Part shown: one piece after another, positions 9,017 to 18,368 of the stretch
How the letters are laid out: each line of letters opens with the position of its first letter
How positions within the stretch are numbered: position 1 is the stretch's first letter
DNA from: Streptococcus halotolerans
GTDB lineage: Bacteria; Bacillota; Bacilli; Lactobacillales; Streptococcaceae
Reading direction: 5' to 3'
DNA length: 64,000 nt
Assembly: GCF_001598035.1 (NCBI RefSeq)
Contig: NZ_CP014835.1
Span: forward strand, 806,001-870,000
Translations under genes and position numbers: made by a program
Notes under the pieces: generated by a model
What the model was told of the DNA's origin: nothing
Databases searched by the model: none
Seen by the model: the letters and a program-made list of their open reading frames with translations, nothing else

Positions 9017-10157
9017 TTAGAAATAATTCCTCGTATTCTCCCACAATTTTTTTCCACGTATAGTTGGATTTGACATGATGCTTTGCCTGATTTCCTAGAT
9101 ACCTAAAGTCCTCAACCTCTACAGAATTAATGAGTTTTCTCAAGCTTCCTTTTTCTTTTGTCCAATAAAGGGCTGTTTGTTGAGCTACTTTTTGATTAAA
9201 ACTAATGCCTAAAACTAAGTTAATATCAGTATGAGCTAAAGCTTCAAGTAGACCTGGATTGGTACCACCAACCTCATGTCCGTGAAGATAAGCATAGGCT
9301 GATTCGCGAATATAGGTCAACAATGCCTTATCATAAACAGTGCCAACAAAATGAATCCTAGGATCTGACTGAAAATCGGTTTTTTTAGCTAATTCATCAA
9401 AGTAAGAATTGCCCTCATGGTTACAAATAATAATGAGTTTTCTTTTTGTTTGACTTGCCATAAATTCTGTCAGCATAGCTTCATAATTGTTCTCAGGAAC
9501 AAAACGGCCAACAATGAGATAATAGTCATCCTCTTTAGTATGCCACTTGTCATAAAAAGATCTAACAAGCGCATCATCACTAGTTAGGGAAGAAGGCGCG
9601 GTCTCTGTTCCATAGGCAATAAATCGTGTCTTACTCCATGGATAGACATCTTTAATATAACTTTCAATACCTTCATTATCAGCAATGATAAGATCTGCAA
9701 CTTGTGTCATTACTTTTTCTGACAGCTTTAAATATAGCTGAACAGGCTTTGACCATTTAGTCCGTCGCCATTCCAAACCATCTGGATTGACAAATAACCT
9801 TCCATTAACTGCTTTGATTTTTTTAGCAAAAGGCTTCATAAACCGACCAATAGTGTTTCCTAGAATGTAAAAAATAGGTTGTTCGATTTGATGCTTCCTG
9901 ATGTAAGAAAGGGCATCATTAATAGCCATCATATCGTAAGCAATAACACGGGCAGGACCAAGTTTAGGTGGGTTAACAGTATAGCAATCTGCACCCTTAT
10001 ACTCAAAATGTTGTCCTGTCTTTTCATCACTCAAACAAGCAACATGATATTTTATTTGATCACTCGTCTGATGTGTCACTAATTCCTCAACAAAGGTTTC
10101 AAAGCCACCATATTTAGCAGGCAAACCTCTGCTTCCTATAATAAAAATATGGCGCAT
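9006..10157 (-). CDS. gacB: DUF1972-type rhamnosyltransferase, RgpA/GacB-like
   Basis: This 383-residue glycosyltransferase opens with MRHIFIIGSRGLPAKYGGFE, the diagnostic N-terminus of the GacB/RgpA family. A GT4-like C-terminal half includes YLIVGRFVPENN and HGHEVGGTNPGLLEALAH (donor-site Glu). In group A Streptococcus, GacB places the first rhamnose on GlcNAc-diphospho-undecaprenol and so starts the polymer. Length matches the family (about 384). In related loci it directly follows rmlD/gacA. Here rmlD is 4.4 kb away across an IS30 element and an inverted gene, so this gene may now need its own promoter. A TATAAT on the minus strand lies about 40 bp before the start, with no good -35. Confidence 0.88.
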   Translation of the reverse strand: MRHIFIIGSRGLPAKYGGFETFVEELVTHQTSDQIKYHVACLSDEKTGQHFEYKGADCYTVNPPKLGPARVIAYDMMAINDALSYIRKHQIEQPIFYILGNTIGRFMKPFAKKIKAVNGRLFVNPDGLEWRRTKWSKPVQLYLKLSEKVMTQVADLIIADNEGIESYIKDVYPWSKTRFIAYGTETAPSSLTSDDALVRSFYDKWHTKEDDYYLIVGRFVPENNYEAMLTEFMASQTKRKLIIICNHEGNSYFDELAKKTDFQSDPRIHFVGTVYDKALLTYIRESAYAYLHGHEVGGTNPGLLEALAHTDINLVLGISFNQKVAQQTALYWTKEKGSLRKLINSVEVEDFRYLGNQAKHHVKSNYTWKKIVGEYEELFLNES

Positions 10158-10242
10158 AAAAACTCCATTCCTTTTGATACAATCATATTTTATTATATCA
10201 TAATAATAATGCTATTTCAGAAATTGCCCACATCTAAAATAT

Positions 10243-11392
10243 CCTCGATAGTAAAATGAAGTGCAACAGAAAAGACATGTTCCTCTGATATACTAAAGTC
10301 GCCAAACAAAGTATAAAGGAAATATGATCATGTCCACTAATCATTCTACCACAAAACAAACCTATCACCATCTTTCTGAAACAGAACGTGGGAAAATGGA
10401 AGCCTATCTTTCAGAAGGATTGAAACCAGCTGAAATTGCGAAACGTTTGAGGCGAAATCGCTCTACCATCTACCGTGAACTCAAGCGTGGAACTGTCAGG
10501 CAAGTTAAACAGATCAACGGAAAGAAAGTTTACTACGAACAATATGTCGCAGAAACTGCTCAGATTCGTTATTCTGAGGGTAGAAAAGGAAGTTACTATC
10601 TGAAACTTGAGAAAGTATCAGAAGCTTTCTTGTTAGCTTACACAGAAGCTATGCAAGCTAAACCCAGAATTCATAGTGTAGATTCTTATAAGTTTGAGCA
10701 TCCTGAGGAAGTTGTTCCCAGCACCAAGACACTTTACAATTACATCTACCAAGGTTTAGTAGACATCAAACCAATTGACCTGCCTAAAGTTGTCCGCATT
10801 CGTAAAAAGACTAAGAGCCGGCCATCAACTAAGAAATACCTTGGAACTTCTATTGAGAAGAGACCAGGTGATATCAACGATCGTTCAACTTTTGGGCATT
10901 GGGAGATTGATTCTGTTCTTGGTTTAAAGACTGCTGGAGAGCCTTCTATTATGACTCTAGTTGAGAGGCAGACTCGTTTTGCACTCACCATTAAACTTCC
11001 TAAAAAGAGAGCTGAGTACGTTAATCAGGCTGTTTTAGACTACATGGAAAGCTATCCAATAAAATCAATAACAGCTGATAATGGAAGTGAATTTGCTTTA
11101 CTAAGTGACCTAGAGGGGGTTGATATCTACTTTGCACATGCTTATTCATCTCACGAACGTGGGACAAATGAGAACTTCAATGGTTTACTTAGAGAGTTTA
11201 TACCAAAAGGAGTCTCACTTAAAGGACTTACTCTAGATGACTTAGAGATGTATACCCAAGCTATTAATGATAAACCAAGAAGAATACACAACTATCAGTC
11301 TTCTAAAAAACTGTTTGAGCTAGCTCAAACAGTATAAGAATCATTGACTTAGTCTGATGAACACTGTATTGCACTTAACTTGACAACTGGGG
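10243..11392 (+). mobile_element. IS30-family insertion sequence
   Basis: The element is about 1150 bp with one transposase gene. Imperfect 24-bp terminal inverted repeats start CCTCGATAGTAAAATGAAG at 10243 and, on the opposite strand, CCCCAGTTGTCAAGTTAAG from 11392. By eye 16 of 24 positions match, and the inner AAGTGCAA is identical. I see no clear target-site duplication, so the outer ends are approximate. It sits between the gacB-like gene and the inverted gacH-like gene. Confidence 0.75.
10330..11337 (+). CDS. IS30-family transposase
   Basis: The transposase has an N-terminal helix-turn-helix (LSEGLKPAEIAKRLRRNRST, near residues 30-50) and a C-terminal DDE domain. The three acidic residues are visible in HWEIDSV, TADNGSEF and GTNENFNG, so the enzyme looks catalytically complete. 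Two in-frame ATGs lie at 10324 and 10330. AAAGGA at 10315-10320 is only three bases from the first and nine from the second, so I prefer 10330 (335 residues). No stop or frameshift is visible. The element may still be mobile. Confidence 0.92.
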   Translation: MSTNHSTTKQTYHHLSETERGKMEAYLSEGLKPAEIAKRLRRNRSTIYRELKRGTVRQVKQINGKKVYYEQYVAETAQIRYSEGRKGSYYLKLEKVSEAFLLAYTEAMQAKPRIHSVDSYKFEHPEEVVPSTKTLYNYIYQGLVDIKPIDLPKVVRIRKKTKSRPSTKKYLGTSIEKRPGDINDRSTFGHWEIDSVLGLKTAGEPSIMTLVERQTRFALTIKLPKKRAEYVNQAVLDYMESYPIKSITADNGSEFALLSDLEGVDIYFAHAYSSHERGTNENFNGLLREFIPKGVSLKGLTLDDLEMYTQAINDKPRRIHNYQSSKKLFELAQTV

Positions 11393-11558
11393 AATGAAAT
11401 TTTGGAAAGCAATTCTTTTAAAATACTTTCTGAATCCTTCAGAAAAAAGAGATTTCTCTTATGTTAGTTACAATTCTTATTTTTAAAATATTTAAAAAAA
11501 GCGATAAATGTAATATAATAGCTAAACAAATCAATTTCAACAATATGGAGTCATAATC

Positions 11559-13982
11559 ATGTTTTTAACGTCAAATAATAGTCTAAAAAAAACATTGTAT
11601 ATAGTCATCAGTTTCCTATTAAGCTACTTACTATCTGCTATTATTTTATACGATCAATTTGTATCATTACATACTGACAGGTTTAACTTTGTTTCTAGCC
11701 ATTGGCCCTTATTATTATCAGTTTGTCTCGGTATTTTGTATTCAGTCAGAATAAATGCTAAATTTTTAATAAAAGTCGTTATTCTTTATCTTTTCTTTAT
11801 TGTCTCTGCTTATTTCATTGAAATGACCTTACAGCTAAATAATCCAGATTTTCATTGGAAGACATCGGATGATTTTCTGCAAAGTAATGGTCTCATCTAT
11901 TTGAGCATTATTTTGATTATCGCTGTAGCAGCTAAAATTATTTTTCAAAAATTTTCATTCACTAAACGTTTTTTTGTAAGCAAATATAAGGATACATACG
12001 TACTAGCTCAACTTTTAACAAGCTTTTATACCACTTCGAATCAAATGCTTAGCAGAGTTCAAGAAAATACATTACTACCTACTAACTCTGAATCATTTTT
12101 TCAAATAAGAAATAACATTTTTACTTATATTCTTGGCTTTTATATCTTATTTTTTGGGGTTAGCCTATTGCTATTAAAATCGACAAGAGATTTAAAAAAG
12201 AAAAAAGTAAGTATCATACTTGCAGTTACTACAAGTATTGCACTCGCCGTAATATTTAATTACACTATTCAATCTGCCATAAAAGAAACTGGAAGCCATT
12301 ATAATCTGTTCATTACTCCAGGTGCTACTATTTTTCAAATTATTATTTTTTCCGTAATTTTTGGTTTGTTATATATCATAATAAATCGTTATATGATCGC
12401 AACAATGTTCATCATTATAATGGGTTCCACCATTTCAGTTGCTAATACTTTAAAATACAGAGCTAGATTAGAACCGCTTTTACCTTATGATTTAGCTTGG
12501 CTAAAAGACATTACATTTTTTAAAGATTACATTTCATCTTCAACTTTGATCCTAGCTTTTATTCTTCTTGTTATCATTATCACAATTATTTGGATGACCC
12601 AAAAATATTTCTTCACCGAAAAAATAATAAAAACTTTTAGAATCCAAGTAATGTTGACTTCAGTCTTGCTTGTTTGTTTTATTTCACCTATTTACTATTT
12701 AAAAAACTTAGATAATCAACCATTCCCTAAAAAAATTCCAATAGCATCATCAGTTTTTAATGTTTTTGATATAAACTGGTTGGGTATCAACGCCAATGCT
12801 CGTTTTCAATCCTTATCTTATGTTTGGTTAAAAAATCTAACTGTCCAAAAAATGCCAAAACCCGAAAAATACACCCAAGCGAGCATCGAAAATATTTATT
12901 TAAAATATAATATCTATGCTAAAGAATTAAATAAAGAAAGACCTAATAAAATAGATGACCAAACCACAATTTTTGTACTTAGCGAAAGCTTATCTGATCC
13001 GACTCGTTTAAAAGGTATTCAGGCTACTCAATCTCCGATTCTATATATAAACTCCGTTATGCAAGGACACACCGGTGGACAGATGATTTCAGATGGTTAT
13101 GGTGGCGGAACTGCCAATATGGAATTCCAATCTTTAACAGGCCTCCCATTTACTAATTTTGACAATAATGTCTCCGTTGCCTATTCTGAAATTGTACCTA
13201 GAATGAAAAAAATACCTTCAGTCAGTGATTTTTATGACCCTAAAAATAGAACTGTTATTCATCTCAATGGTGCGCAAAATTACAATAGAGCAACCGTTTA
13301 TAAGAAATTACAATTCAATAAGTTTGTTGCGCTCTCTGGCGGTGATACTCAAACCTTAACCAATGAAAATTATGGCCCCTATCCAAGTGATCAAGCGACT
13401 TATGCCAATATTTTAAATGAACTAAGTCATAATCAATCTCAGTTCATTTACGGTTTGACAATGCAAAATCATGGCCCTTATCATAAACCACAGAAAGATT
13501 TTGATATTTCAGGGGATAATTTTTCAGAAGTAGAGAATGCGGCCTTGAAAGATTATTCTGATAGATTATCTGAAACTGATCAAGCCACTAGAGATTTTTT
13601 GCAAAAACTTCAATTTCAAAAAAAAGATATTACAGTTGTATTTTATGGTGACCATCTTCCGGGGCTATACCCTACAAATTTTTTTGATAAGCAGCCAGAC
13701 AACAAGCAAAAAACTGACTACTTCATTTGGTCAAATCATAACAAAAACAATAATATTCTTAACTATTCGGAAGTTCGTTCGAATGATTTTCCTGCATTAC
13801 TGTTTAAAGTAACAAAATCAAAAGTTTCACCTTATTATGCTCTTCTAACCAAAGCACTACCAAATAAAGAAAATAAAGTAAATAAAATTTCTCAAGAGGA
13901 TTTGAAACTAATACAATATGATTTAACAGTAGGAAATAACTATTTAAAAAATTATCCCGATTTTTTTGAAATCTTAGAGTAA
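11559..13982 (+). CDS. GacH-like phosphoglycerol transferase (LTA-synthase superfamily)
   Basis: This 807-residue enzyme has about a dozen hydrophobic helices in residues 1-400 and an extracellular sulfatase-type domain after about 465. Visible active-site parts are FVLSES, the GGGTANMEF segment with the presumed threonine nucleophile, MQNHGPY and YGDHLPG. Length and layout match GacH (about 824 residues), which adds glycerol phosphate to GlcNAc side chains of the group A carbohydrate. A GGAG site precedes the ATG, and TATAAT lies at 11514-11519. Unlike GacH in group A Streptococcus it faces away from the gacB-like operon and has its own leader. The alternative is another LtaS-like paralogue acting on a different polymer. 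Confidence 0.82.
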   Translation: MFLTSNNSLKKTLYIVISFLLSYLLSAIILYDQFVSLHTDRFNFVSSHWPLLLSVCLGILYSVRINAKFLIKVVILYLFFIVSAYFIEMTLQLNNPDFHWKTSDDFLQSNGLIYLSIILIIAVAAKIIFQKFSFTKRFFVSKYKDTYVLAQLLTSFYTTSNQMLSRVQENTLLPTNSESFFQIRNNIFTYILGFYILFFGVSLLLLKSTRDLKKKKVSIILAVTTSIALAVIFNYTIQSAIKETGSHYNLFITPGATIFQIIIFSVIFGLLYIIINRYMIATMFIIIMGSTISVANTLKYRARLEPLLPYDLAWLKDITFFKDYISSSTLILAFILLVIIITIIWMTQKYFFTEKIIKTFRIQVMLTSVLLVCFISPIYYLKNLDNQPFPKKIPIASSVFNVFDINWLGINANARFQSLSYVWLKNLTVQKMPKPEKYTQASIENIYLKYNIYAKELNKERPNKIDDQTTIFVLSESLSDPTRLKGIQATQSPILYINSVMQGHTGGQMISDGYGGGTANMEFQSLTGLPFTNFDNNVSVAYSEIVPRMKKIPSVSDFYDPKNRTVIHLNGAQNYNRATVYKKLQFNKFVALSGGDTQTLTNENYGPYPSDQATYANILNELSHNQSQFIYGLTMQNHGPYHKPQKDFDISGDNFSEVENAALKDYSDRLSETDQATRDFLQKLQFQKKDITVVFYGDHLPGLYPTNFFDKQPDNKQKTDYFIWSNHNKNNNILNYSEVRSNDFPALLFKVTKSKVSPYYALLTKALPNKENKVNKISQEDLKLIQYDLTVGNNYLKNYPDFFEILE

Positions 13983-14082
13983 ATTATGGTTTGCAATCAT
14001 TAAAGAGAGATTACTAATAAGGTATCTAGTCATCCTCTCAATCAAGAAATGTTGGAGCTAATCTTAGATAGAGTATTGCTCT

Positions 14083-14355
14083 ATGACGATTCATCTCGAT
14101 GATTTAGGAGAGCTCTTTCTTGTCTAGGGTAAAACAACAGATATAAGGCTGGGAATCGACTCTCTCGCTTTTCTTGTTAAAAGTCAGTTTGAGTTAGATC
14201 CCTTCTCAGGTTATGCCTTTCTCTTCTGCGGGGGTCGAAAAGGATTGCTACAAGTCACTTTACTGGGATGGTCAGGGATTTTGGTTGCTCTATAAGCGTT
14301 TTGAAAATGGTCAATGAACTTGGCCAAGTACTGAAAAAGAGATCAAAACCGTGAC
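14083..14355 (+). pseudogene. IS66-family TnpB (Orf2) remnant
   Basis: Reading from ATG 14083 gives MTIHLDDLGELFLV, an in-frame stop, then IDSLAFLVKSQFELDPFSG and FLFCGGRKG. After a frameshift the frame continues YWDGQGFWLLYKRFENGQ, another stop, and TWPSTEKEIKTVT. This is the IS66 accessory protein TnpB with two stops and at least one frameshift. It ends exactly where the left 18-bp inverted repeat at 14356 begins. No other IS66 gene remains nearby. Confidence 0.8.
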
Positions 14356-14563
14356 GGGGCTGGGCAAAAACTATAGTTGAATGAATTAACTTTGAGACAA
14401 AGAACTGAGATACGGGCAGCACTTGAGTAGAGCAAGACGAAAGCGATGATGTACCAACCTTAATTCAAAATACTATATCTTCTGTCCCCCCCAAAAAAAA
14501 ACGGGCATTTCCACAGTTGGAGATGCCCGTTTTTTATTCGAAAGCTAGTTTTTGCCCAGCCCC
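14356..14563. repeat. 208-bp segment with perfect 18-bp terminal inverted repeats
   Basis: GGGGCTGGGCAAAAACTA at 14356-14373 is repeated exactly as its reverse complement at 14546-14563. The segment between has no coding potential and includes a strong hairpin near its right end. It abuts the IS66 relic on the left and lies 42 bp beyond the rmlD stop on the right. The layout resembles a small non-autonomous element (MITE/RUP-like). I see no target duplication, so this remains a candidate. Confidence 0.5.
14492..14535. terminator. Bidirectional intrinsic terminator after rmlD
   Basis: ACGGGCATTTCC at 14501-14512 pairs with GGAGATGCCCGT at 14519-14530. An A-run precedes it and a T-run follows, so it can act on both strands. 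On the minus strand it would end the rmlD transcript, and on the plus strand read-through from the gacH side. Confidence 0.75.
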
Positions 14564-14605
14564 ATTTTTTAATATCCCTTGTACTTGAACGCTTAATTTT
14601 TAATA

Positions 14606-15457
14606 TTATTTTTTCCCTTGTTTATAAAACTCTTGTAAAGCATCTTGCCATGTTGGAATGATGAATCCAGTTGCCTTCGTTTTTTCTAGACTCATTGTTG
14701 AGTTTAAAGGACGCTTGGCTTTAGCTGGAAAGGCGGATGAATCAACTGGCGCCACTTCAACGTCTGCATCTTTCAAAATTTCCACTGCAAAATCATACCA
14801 TGTTGTATCTTGGTTAGCATCATTTGATAGATGATAATAACCAAACTCTTTACGATTTTCAGCCAAGTAAGTCATAAATTCGGCCAAGGTACGAGTCCAG
14901 GTTGGACGACCATGCTGATCATTTACCACTGTCAAGCGGGGATGCTTCTTCGCTAATTCTTGCATGGTAAAGACAAAGTTCTTACCATAATTACCGAATA
15001 CCCATGCCGTACGAATGATGTAGAAGTTCTTAGCATATTTTTCGACAGCTTCTTCTCCTAAACGTTTAGTCCGTCCATACTCAGTCTTTGGATCTGGCGT
15101 GTCTGTTTCAAGCCATTCTTGTCCGACTGGTTTTTCACCATCGAAAACATAGTCTGTTGAAATATAGACTAAGGTAGCATCATGTTTAGCAGCAACTTTA
15201 GCAACATTTTCTGTACCAGTTACATTAATAGCGTAATTGAGTTCTTTTCCTTCATCTTCCGCAGCATCAACCGCAGTATAGGCAGCGCAATGATAGACCA
15301 AAGTGGGGTTGACTTGCTTGAACACTTCTTCAACTTTTGCTTCATCAGTAATGTCCATTTCAGCGACATCAACTGCCACGTATTCCTCATTACGTTCATC
15401 TAATAAGTAACGAAGTTCCGTTCCCAACTGTCCATTGGCACCAGTAATTAAAATCAT
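14606..15457 (-). CDS. rmlD: dTDP-4-dehydrorhamnose reductase
   Basis: The enzyme does the last step of dTDP-L-rhamnose synthesis, feeding the rhamnan backbone. It has the Rossmann motif GANGQLG (residues 6-12), STDYVFDG and the YxxxK pair in TEYGRTK, and its 283 residues match RmlD/GacA. The sequence closely resembles group A Streptococcus GacA as I remember it. An ATG at 15463 is only one base after AAGGAG, so I use the ATG at 15457. rmlA, B and C are not in this window. In group A Streptococcus the gac operon follows directly, whereas here IS debris and an inverted gene follow. Confidence 0.95.
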   Translation of the reverse strand: MILITGANGQLGTELRYLLDERNEEYVAVDVAEMDITDEAKVEEVFKQVNPTLVYHCAAYTAVDAAEDEGKELNYAINVTGTENVAKVAAKHDATLVYISTDYVFDGEKPVGQEWLETDTPDPKTEYGRTKRLGEEAVEKYAKNFYIIRTAWVFGNYGKNFVFTMQELAKKHPRLTVVNDQHGRPTWTRTLAEFMTYLAENRKEFGYYHLSNDANQDTTWYDFAVEILKDADVEVAPVDSSAFPAKAKRPLNSTMSLEKTKATGFIIPTWQDALQEFYKQGKK

Positions 15458-15513
15458 TGTCATTCTCCTTGGTTCTATTCTGTAACAAAGTATATCAAAA
15501 AAAGGGTTTTATT

Positions 15514-16440
15514 TCACCCTTTTTCTTTGACAATATAAATAGGACGTTTCTTAGTTTCTAGAAAAATCTTAGCAATGTATTTTCCAATAACACCAAGGGA
15601 TAATAATTGCACACCACCTATAAAAAGTATAATGGTAACTAGACTTGCCCAGCCTGCCACGGGATCGCCAAAGACTAAACGTCTAATAATGATAAAAAAC
15701 ATAGCTAAAATAGATAATATAAAGGAACCTGAGCCAGTCCAGACAGCTAAGGATAAAGGAGCCTCCGAAAAGTTTATAAAACCATCTATCGAATACTTCA
15801 ATAAACTCCAAAAAGACCAAGATGTTTCCCCTGCAACGCGTTCACGATTTTCAAAGGAAATATATGTTACATCATAACCAACCCATGAGAACAATCCTTT
15901 AGAAAAACGATTCACTTCTCCGAGTTCTAAGATACTATCAACCACTTGACGAGTCATCAAGCGAAAATCTCTAGCGCCATCAACCATCTCAGTACTAGAA
16001 ATACGGTTAATCAACCAATAAAAAGTTCTCGCAAAAAATGATCTTAAAGCCGGCTCCCCTTTGCGGTCAACTCTTCGATTCCCAACAACATCATAACCTT
16101 CTCTAATTTTAACGTACATCTCTACAAGTAGTTCAGGAGGATCCTGCAAATCAACATCCATTACTGTGACAAAGTCACCTTTAACCTCTTCTAGTCCTGC
16201 TAATAAGGCAGCCTCTTTCCCAAAATTTCTGGAAAGGGACAAATAATGGACATTAATATACTTTTGGGATATTTCCCTTAATATATCAAGTGTAGCATCT
16301 GCAGACCCATCGTTAATAAAACAATAGTCAAAGATCAACTCATTCCCTAGCGACTTTTCCACCTTTTGCATTGCTGTTAAAAAAGGAAGAATTGTCACTT
16401 CCTCATTATAGCACGGCACTACTATACTAAGTGTTTTCAC
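15514..16440 (-). CDS. GtrB-like polyprenyl-phosphate glycosyltransferase
   Basis: This 308-residue GT2 enzyme starts VVPCYNEEVTI, has FINDGSADAT and the DVDLQDPPE metal site near residue 96. Two C-terminal transmembrane helices lie at about 228-252 and 263-290. This is the GtrB/bactoprenol glucosyltransferase layout: it makes undecaprenyl-phosphate sugar for transfer outside the cell. The start is GTG at 16440 with a strong AAGGAGG site. It sits between rmlD and the DUF59 gene, 56 bp upstream of rmlD. The sugar and final acceptor are unknown. Confidence 0.85.
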   Translation of the reverse strand: MKTLSIVVPCYNEEVTILPFLTAMQKVEKSLGNELIFDYCFINDGSADATLDILREISQKYINVHYLSLSRNFGKEAALLAGLEEVKGDFVTVMDVDLQDPPELLVEMYVKIREGYDVVGNRRVDRKGEPALRSFFARTFYWLINRISSTEMVDGARDFRLMTRQVVDSILELGEVNRFSKGLFSWVGYDVTYISFENRERVAGETSWSFWSLLKYSIDGFINFSEAPLSLAVWTGSGSFILSILAMFFIIIRRLVFGDPVAGWASLVTIILFIGGVQLLSLGVIGKYIAKIFLETKKRPIYIVKEKG

Positions 16441-16456
16441 AATTCTTCCTCCTTTT

Positions 16457-16795
16457 TTATCGAATCCCTAATGCTATTCTCGCATAGCGGCTCAAACGAT
16501 CTACTGACCAGGCTGGTGTCCATACTAAACGAACTTTTGGATCTCTCACTTCTGGAACTGATGTTAAGACATCATAGATTTGATCTGTAATAAGATCAGC
16601 CAAAGGACATCCCATCGTCGTTAAAGTCATGTCAATTTGCGTTTTACCATCTTGTTCAAAATGAATCTCATAAATCAAACCAAGATTAATAATATCAATA
16701 CCAAGCTCAGGATCAATGACTTCTTCAAGTGATTCGAAGATACGCTCTTTAATGTTAGCAATTTCTTCTTCTGTATAGTTGATAACTTCTGACAT
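16457..16795 (-). CDS. SufT/MIP18-type DUF59 iron-sulfur assembly protein
   Basis: This 112-residue DUF59 protein carries EEVIDPELGIDIINLGLIYE and TTMGCPLADLI, the conserved DPE and the Cys of the family. Members help load or mature Fe-S proteins. The frame is open to 16831, but the ATG at 16795 follows AAAGGAAA and gives the normal family length. It lies 16 bp before the GtrB-like gene and may be cotranscribed with it and rmlD. Confidence 0.88.
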   Translation of the reverse strand: MSEVINYTEEEIANIKERIFESLEEVIDPELGIDIINLGLIYEIHFEQDGKTQIDMTLTTMGCPLADLITDQIYDVLTSVPEVRDPKVRLVWTPAWSVDRLSRYARIALGIR

Positions 16796-17247
16796 TTTTT
16801 TCCTTTCACTATGACTATGATGCATTAGCAAAAATAACTCGTTTCAAACTAGCAATCACATTCCATCCAAGACTTGAAAAACGCAACCCTACTCTAGCGA
16901 ATAATTCAAAGACAATTCAATCTCTAACAAATACTAGAAAGCAGGCCGAATTACTCTGGTTACCTACGACAGTTTGTTCATTGACTTGTCTCATTTCGTA
17001 AGCCTAGTCGGGCTTTGATTAGCCCTACTGGTAAGTTGTTAGCCTAGTCCTCATTTTTAGGTGAAACACTGGTACTCCCTATACATGAACGAGCACTCAC
17101 TGCATATTAATTGTAATAGAGATGGCTAAAATATCTAGTAAAGGCGCTCTTTCACCTATTTTAAAACAGATAAAACTAGGTAATCCTCAAGAGAATTGCT
17201 CTGGTCTTAGGCTTTTGCAGTGTATTAAAACACCACACTATGGTATT
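16796..17247. other. Non-coding gap between rpoD and the DUF59 gene
   Basis: No convincing gene is seen. There is a GGGCT/AGCCC hairpin at 17010-17025 without a T-run and a repeated AGCCTAGTC at 17001 and 17042. It presumably holds the rpoD 3' end and the promoter of the DUF59-gtrB-rmlD unit. I cannot place either with certainty. Confidence 0.4.
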
Positions 17248-18360
17248 TTAGTCCTCCATAAAGTCTTTAAGTTGTTTGCTGCGGCTTGGATGACGAAGTT
17301 TGCGTAGAGCTTTAGCTTCAATTTGACGGATACGTTCACGAGTAACGTTAAAAACTTTACCAACATCTTCAAGTGTGCGCATTTTCCCATCGTCCAAACC
17401 AAAACGAAGGCGAAGAACATTTTCCTCACGATCTGTTAATGTATCAAGAACGTCATCCAACTGCTCGCGTAGCACCACACGCGTTGTGTAATCAACTGGG
17501 TTTTCAATAACTTCATCCTCAATAAAATCACCTAGATGACTATCATCTTCCTCACCAATAGGGGTTTCAAGAGAGACTGGTTCTTGAGCAATTTTAAGAA
17601 TTTCACGAACTTTATCAGGAGTCATATCCATGCGTTCCGCAATTTGTTCTGGGGTTGGATCTTGTCCTAATTCTTGTAAGAGATTGCGTTGTTCACGCAC
17701 AAGCTTGTTGATAGTTTCAACCATGTGTACTGGAATACGAATGGTACGAGCTTGGTCTGCGATAGCACGTGTAATAGCTTGACGAATCCACCAAGTGGCA
17801 TAAGTTGAAAACTTAAAACCTTTTGAATAGTCAAATTTATCAACTGCTTTCATCAACCCCATGTTACCTTCTTGAATCAAATCCAAGAATTGCATGCCAC
17901 GTCCAACATAACGTTTAGCAATCGAAACCACCAGACGTAGGTTAGCTTCAGCAAGGCGTTGTTTGGCTTGAAGGTCACCATTTTCAACAGCAATAGCCAG
18001 TGCTTTTTCTTCCTCATTCGTCAAAAGAGGCACAACACCAATCTCTTTTAAATACATACGCACTGGGTCATTTACTTTTGCTGAATTACTACCAAGAAGT
18101 TCCTCATCGGTTAATTCTTCCGGTTTTGGTGCTTCAACAACGTACTTAGTAGATGGATTGCCATCCTTATCTGTAATAGCAATTCCACCATCTGTCAAAC
18201 GCTCCAAAAGATCATCTATTTGATCAGCGTCTAAACTAAAGGGAATAACTAATTTTTCAGTAACTTCTGTATCGACGGCAGTCCCCGCTTGCTTATGATT
18301 GCGAATAAAATCAGCAACTTGAACGTTAAAAGTTGTTATTTCTTTGGTTTTTTCTGCCAT
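17248..18360 (-). CDS. rpoD: Primary RNA polymerase sigma factor (RpoD/SigA)
   Basis: The 370-residue housekeeping sigma factor directs RNA polymerase to -35/-10 promoters. Region 1.2 begins near [12 protein letters not shown]. Region 2 holds [37 protein letters not shown] and the -10 recognition segment [13 protein letters not shown]. Region 4 ends with the helix-turn-helix [19 protein letters not shown]. The ATG at 18360 follows AGAGGGAA and lies 8 bp after dnaG, giving the common dnaG-rpoD operon. Confidence 0.98.
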   Translation of the reverse strand: MAEKTKEITTFNVQVADFIRNHKQAGTAVDTEVTEKLVIPFSLDADQIDDLLERLTDGGIAITDKDGNPSTKYVVEAPKPEELTDEELLGSNSAKVNDPVRMYLKEIGVVPLLTNEEEKALAIAVENGDLQAKQRLAEANLRLVVSIAKRYVGRGMQFLDLIQEGNMGLMKAVDKFDYSKGFKFSTYATWWIRQAITRAIADQARTIRIPVHMVETINKLVREQRNLLQELGQDPTPEQIAERMDMTPDKVREILKIAQEPVSLETPIGEEDDSHLGDFIEDEVIENPVDYTTRVVLREQLDDVLDTLTDREENVLRLRFGLDDGKMRTLEDVGKVFNVTRERIRQIEAKALRKLRHPSRSKQLKDFMED

Positions 18361-18368
18361 AATTCCCT

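Noticed and set aside
17000..17060. GGGCT/AGCCC hairpin as the rpoD terminator
   Set aside because: There is no T-run on the minus strand and the stem is short.
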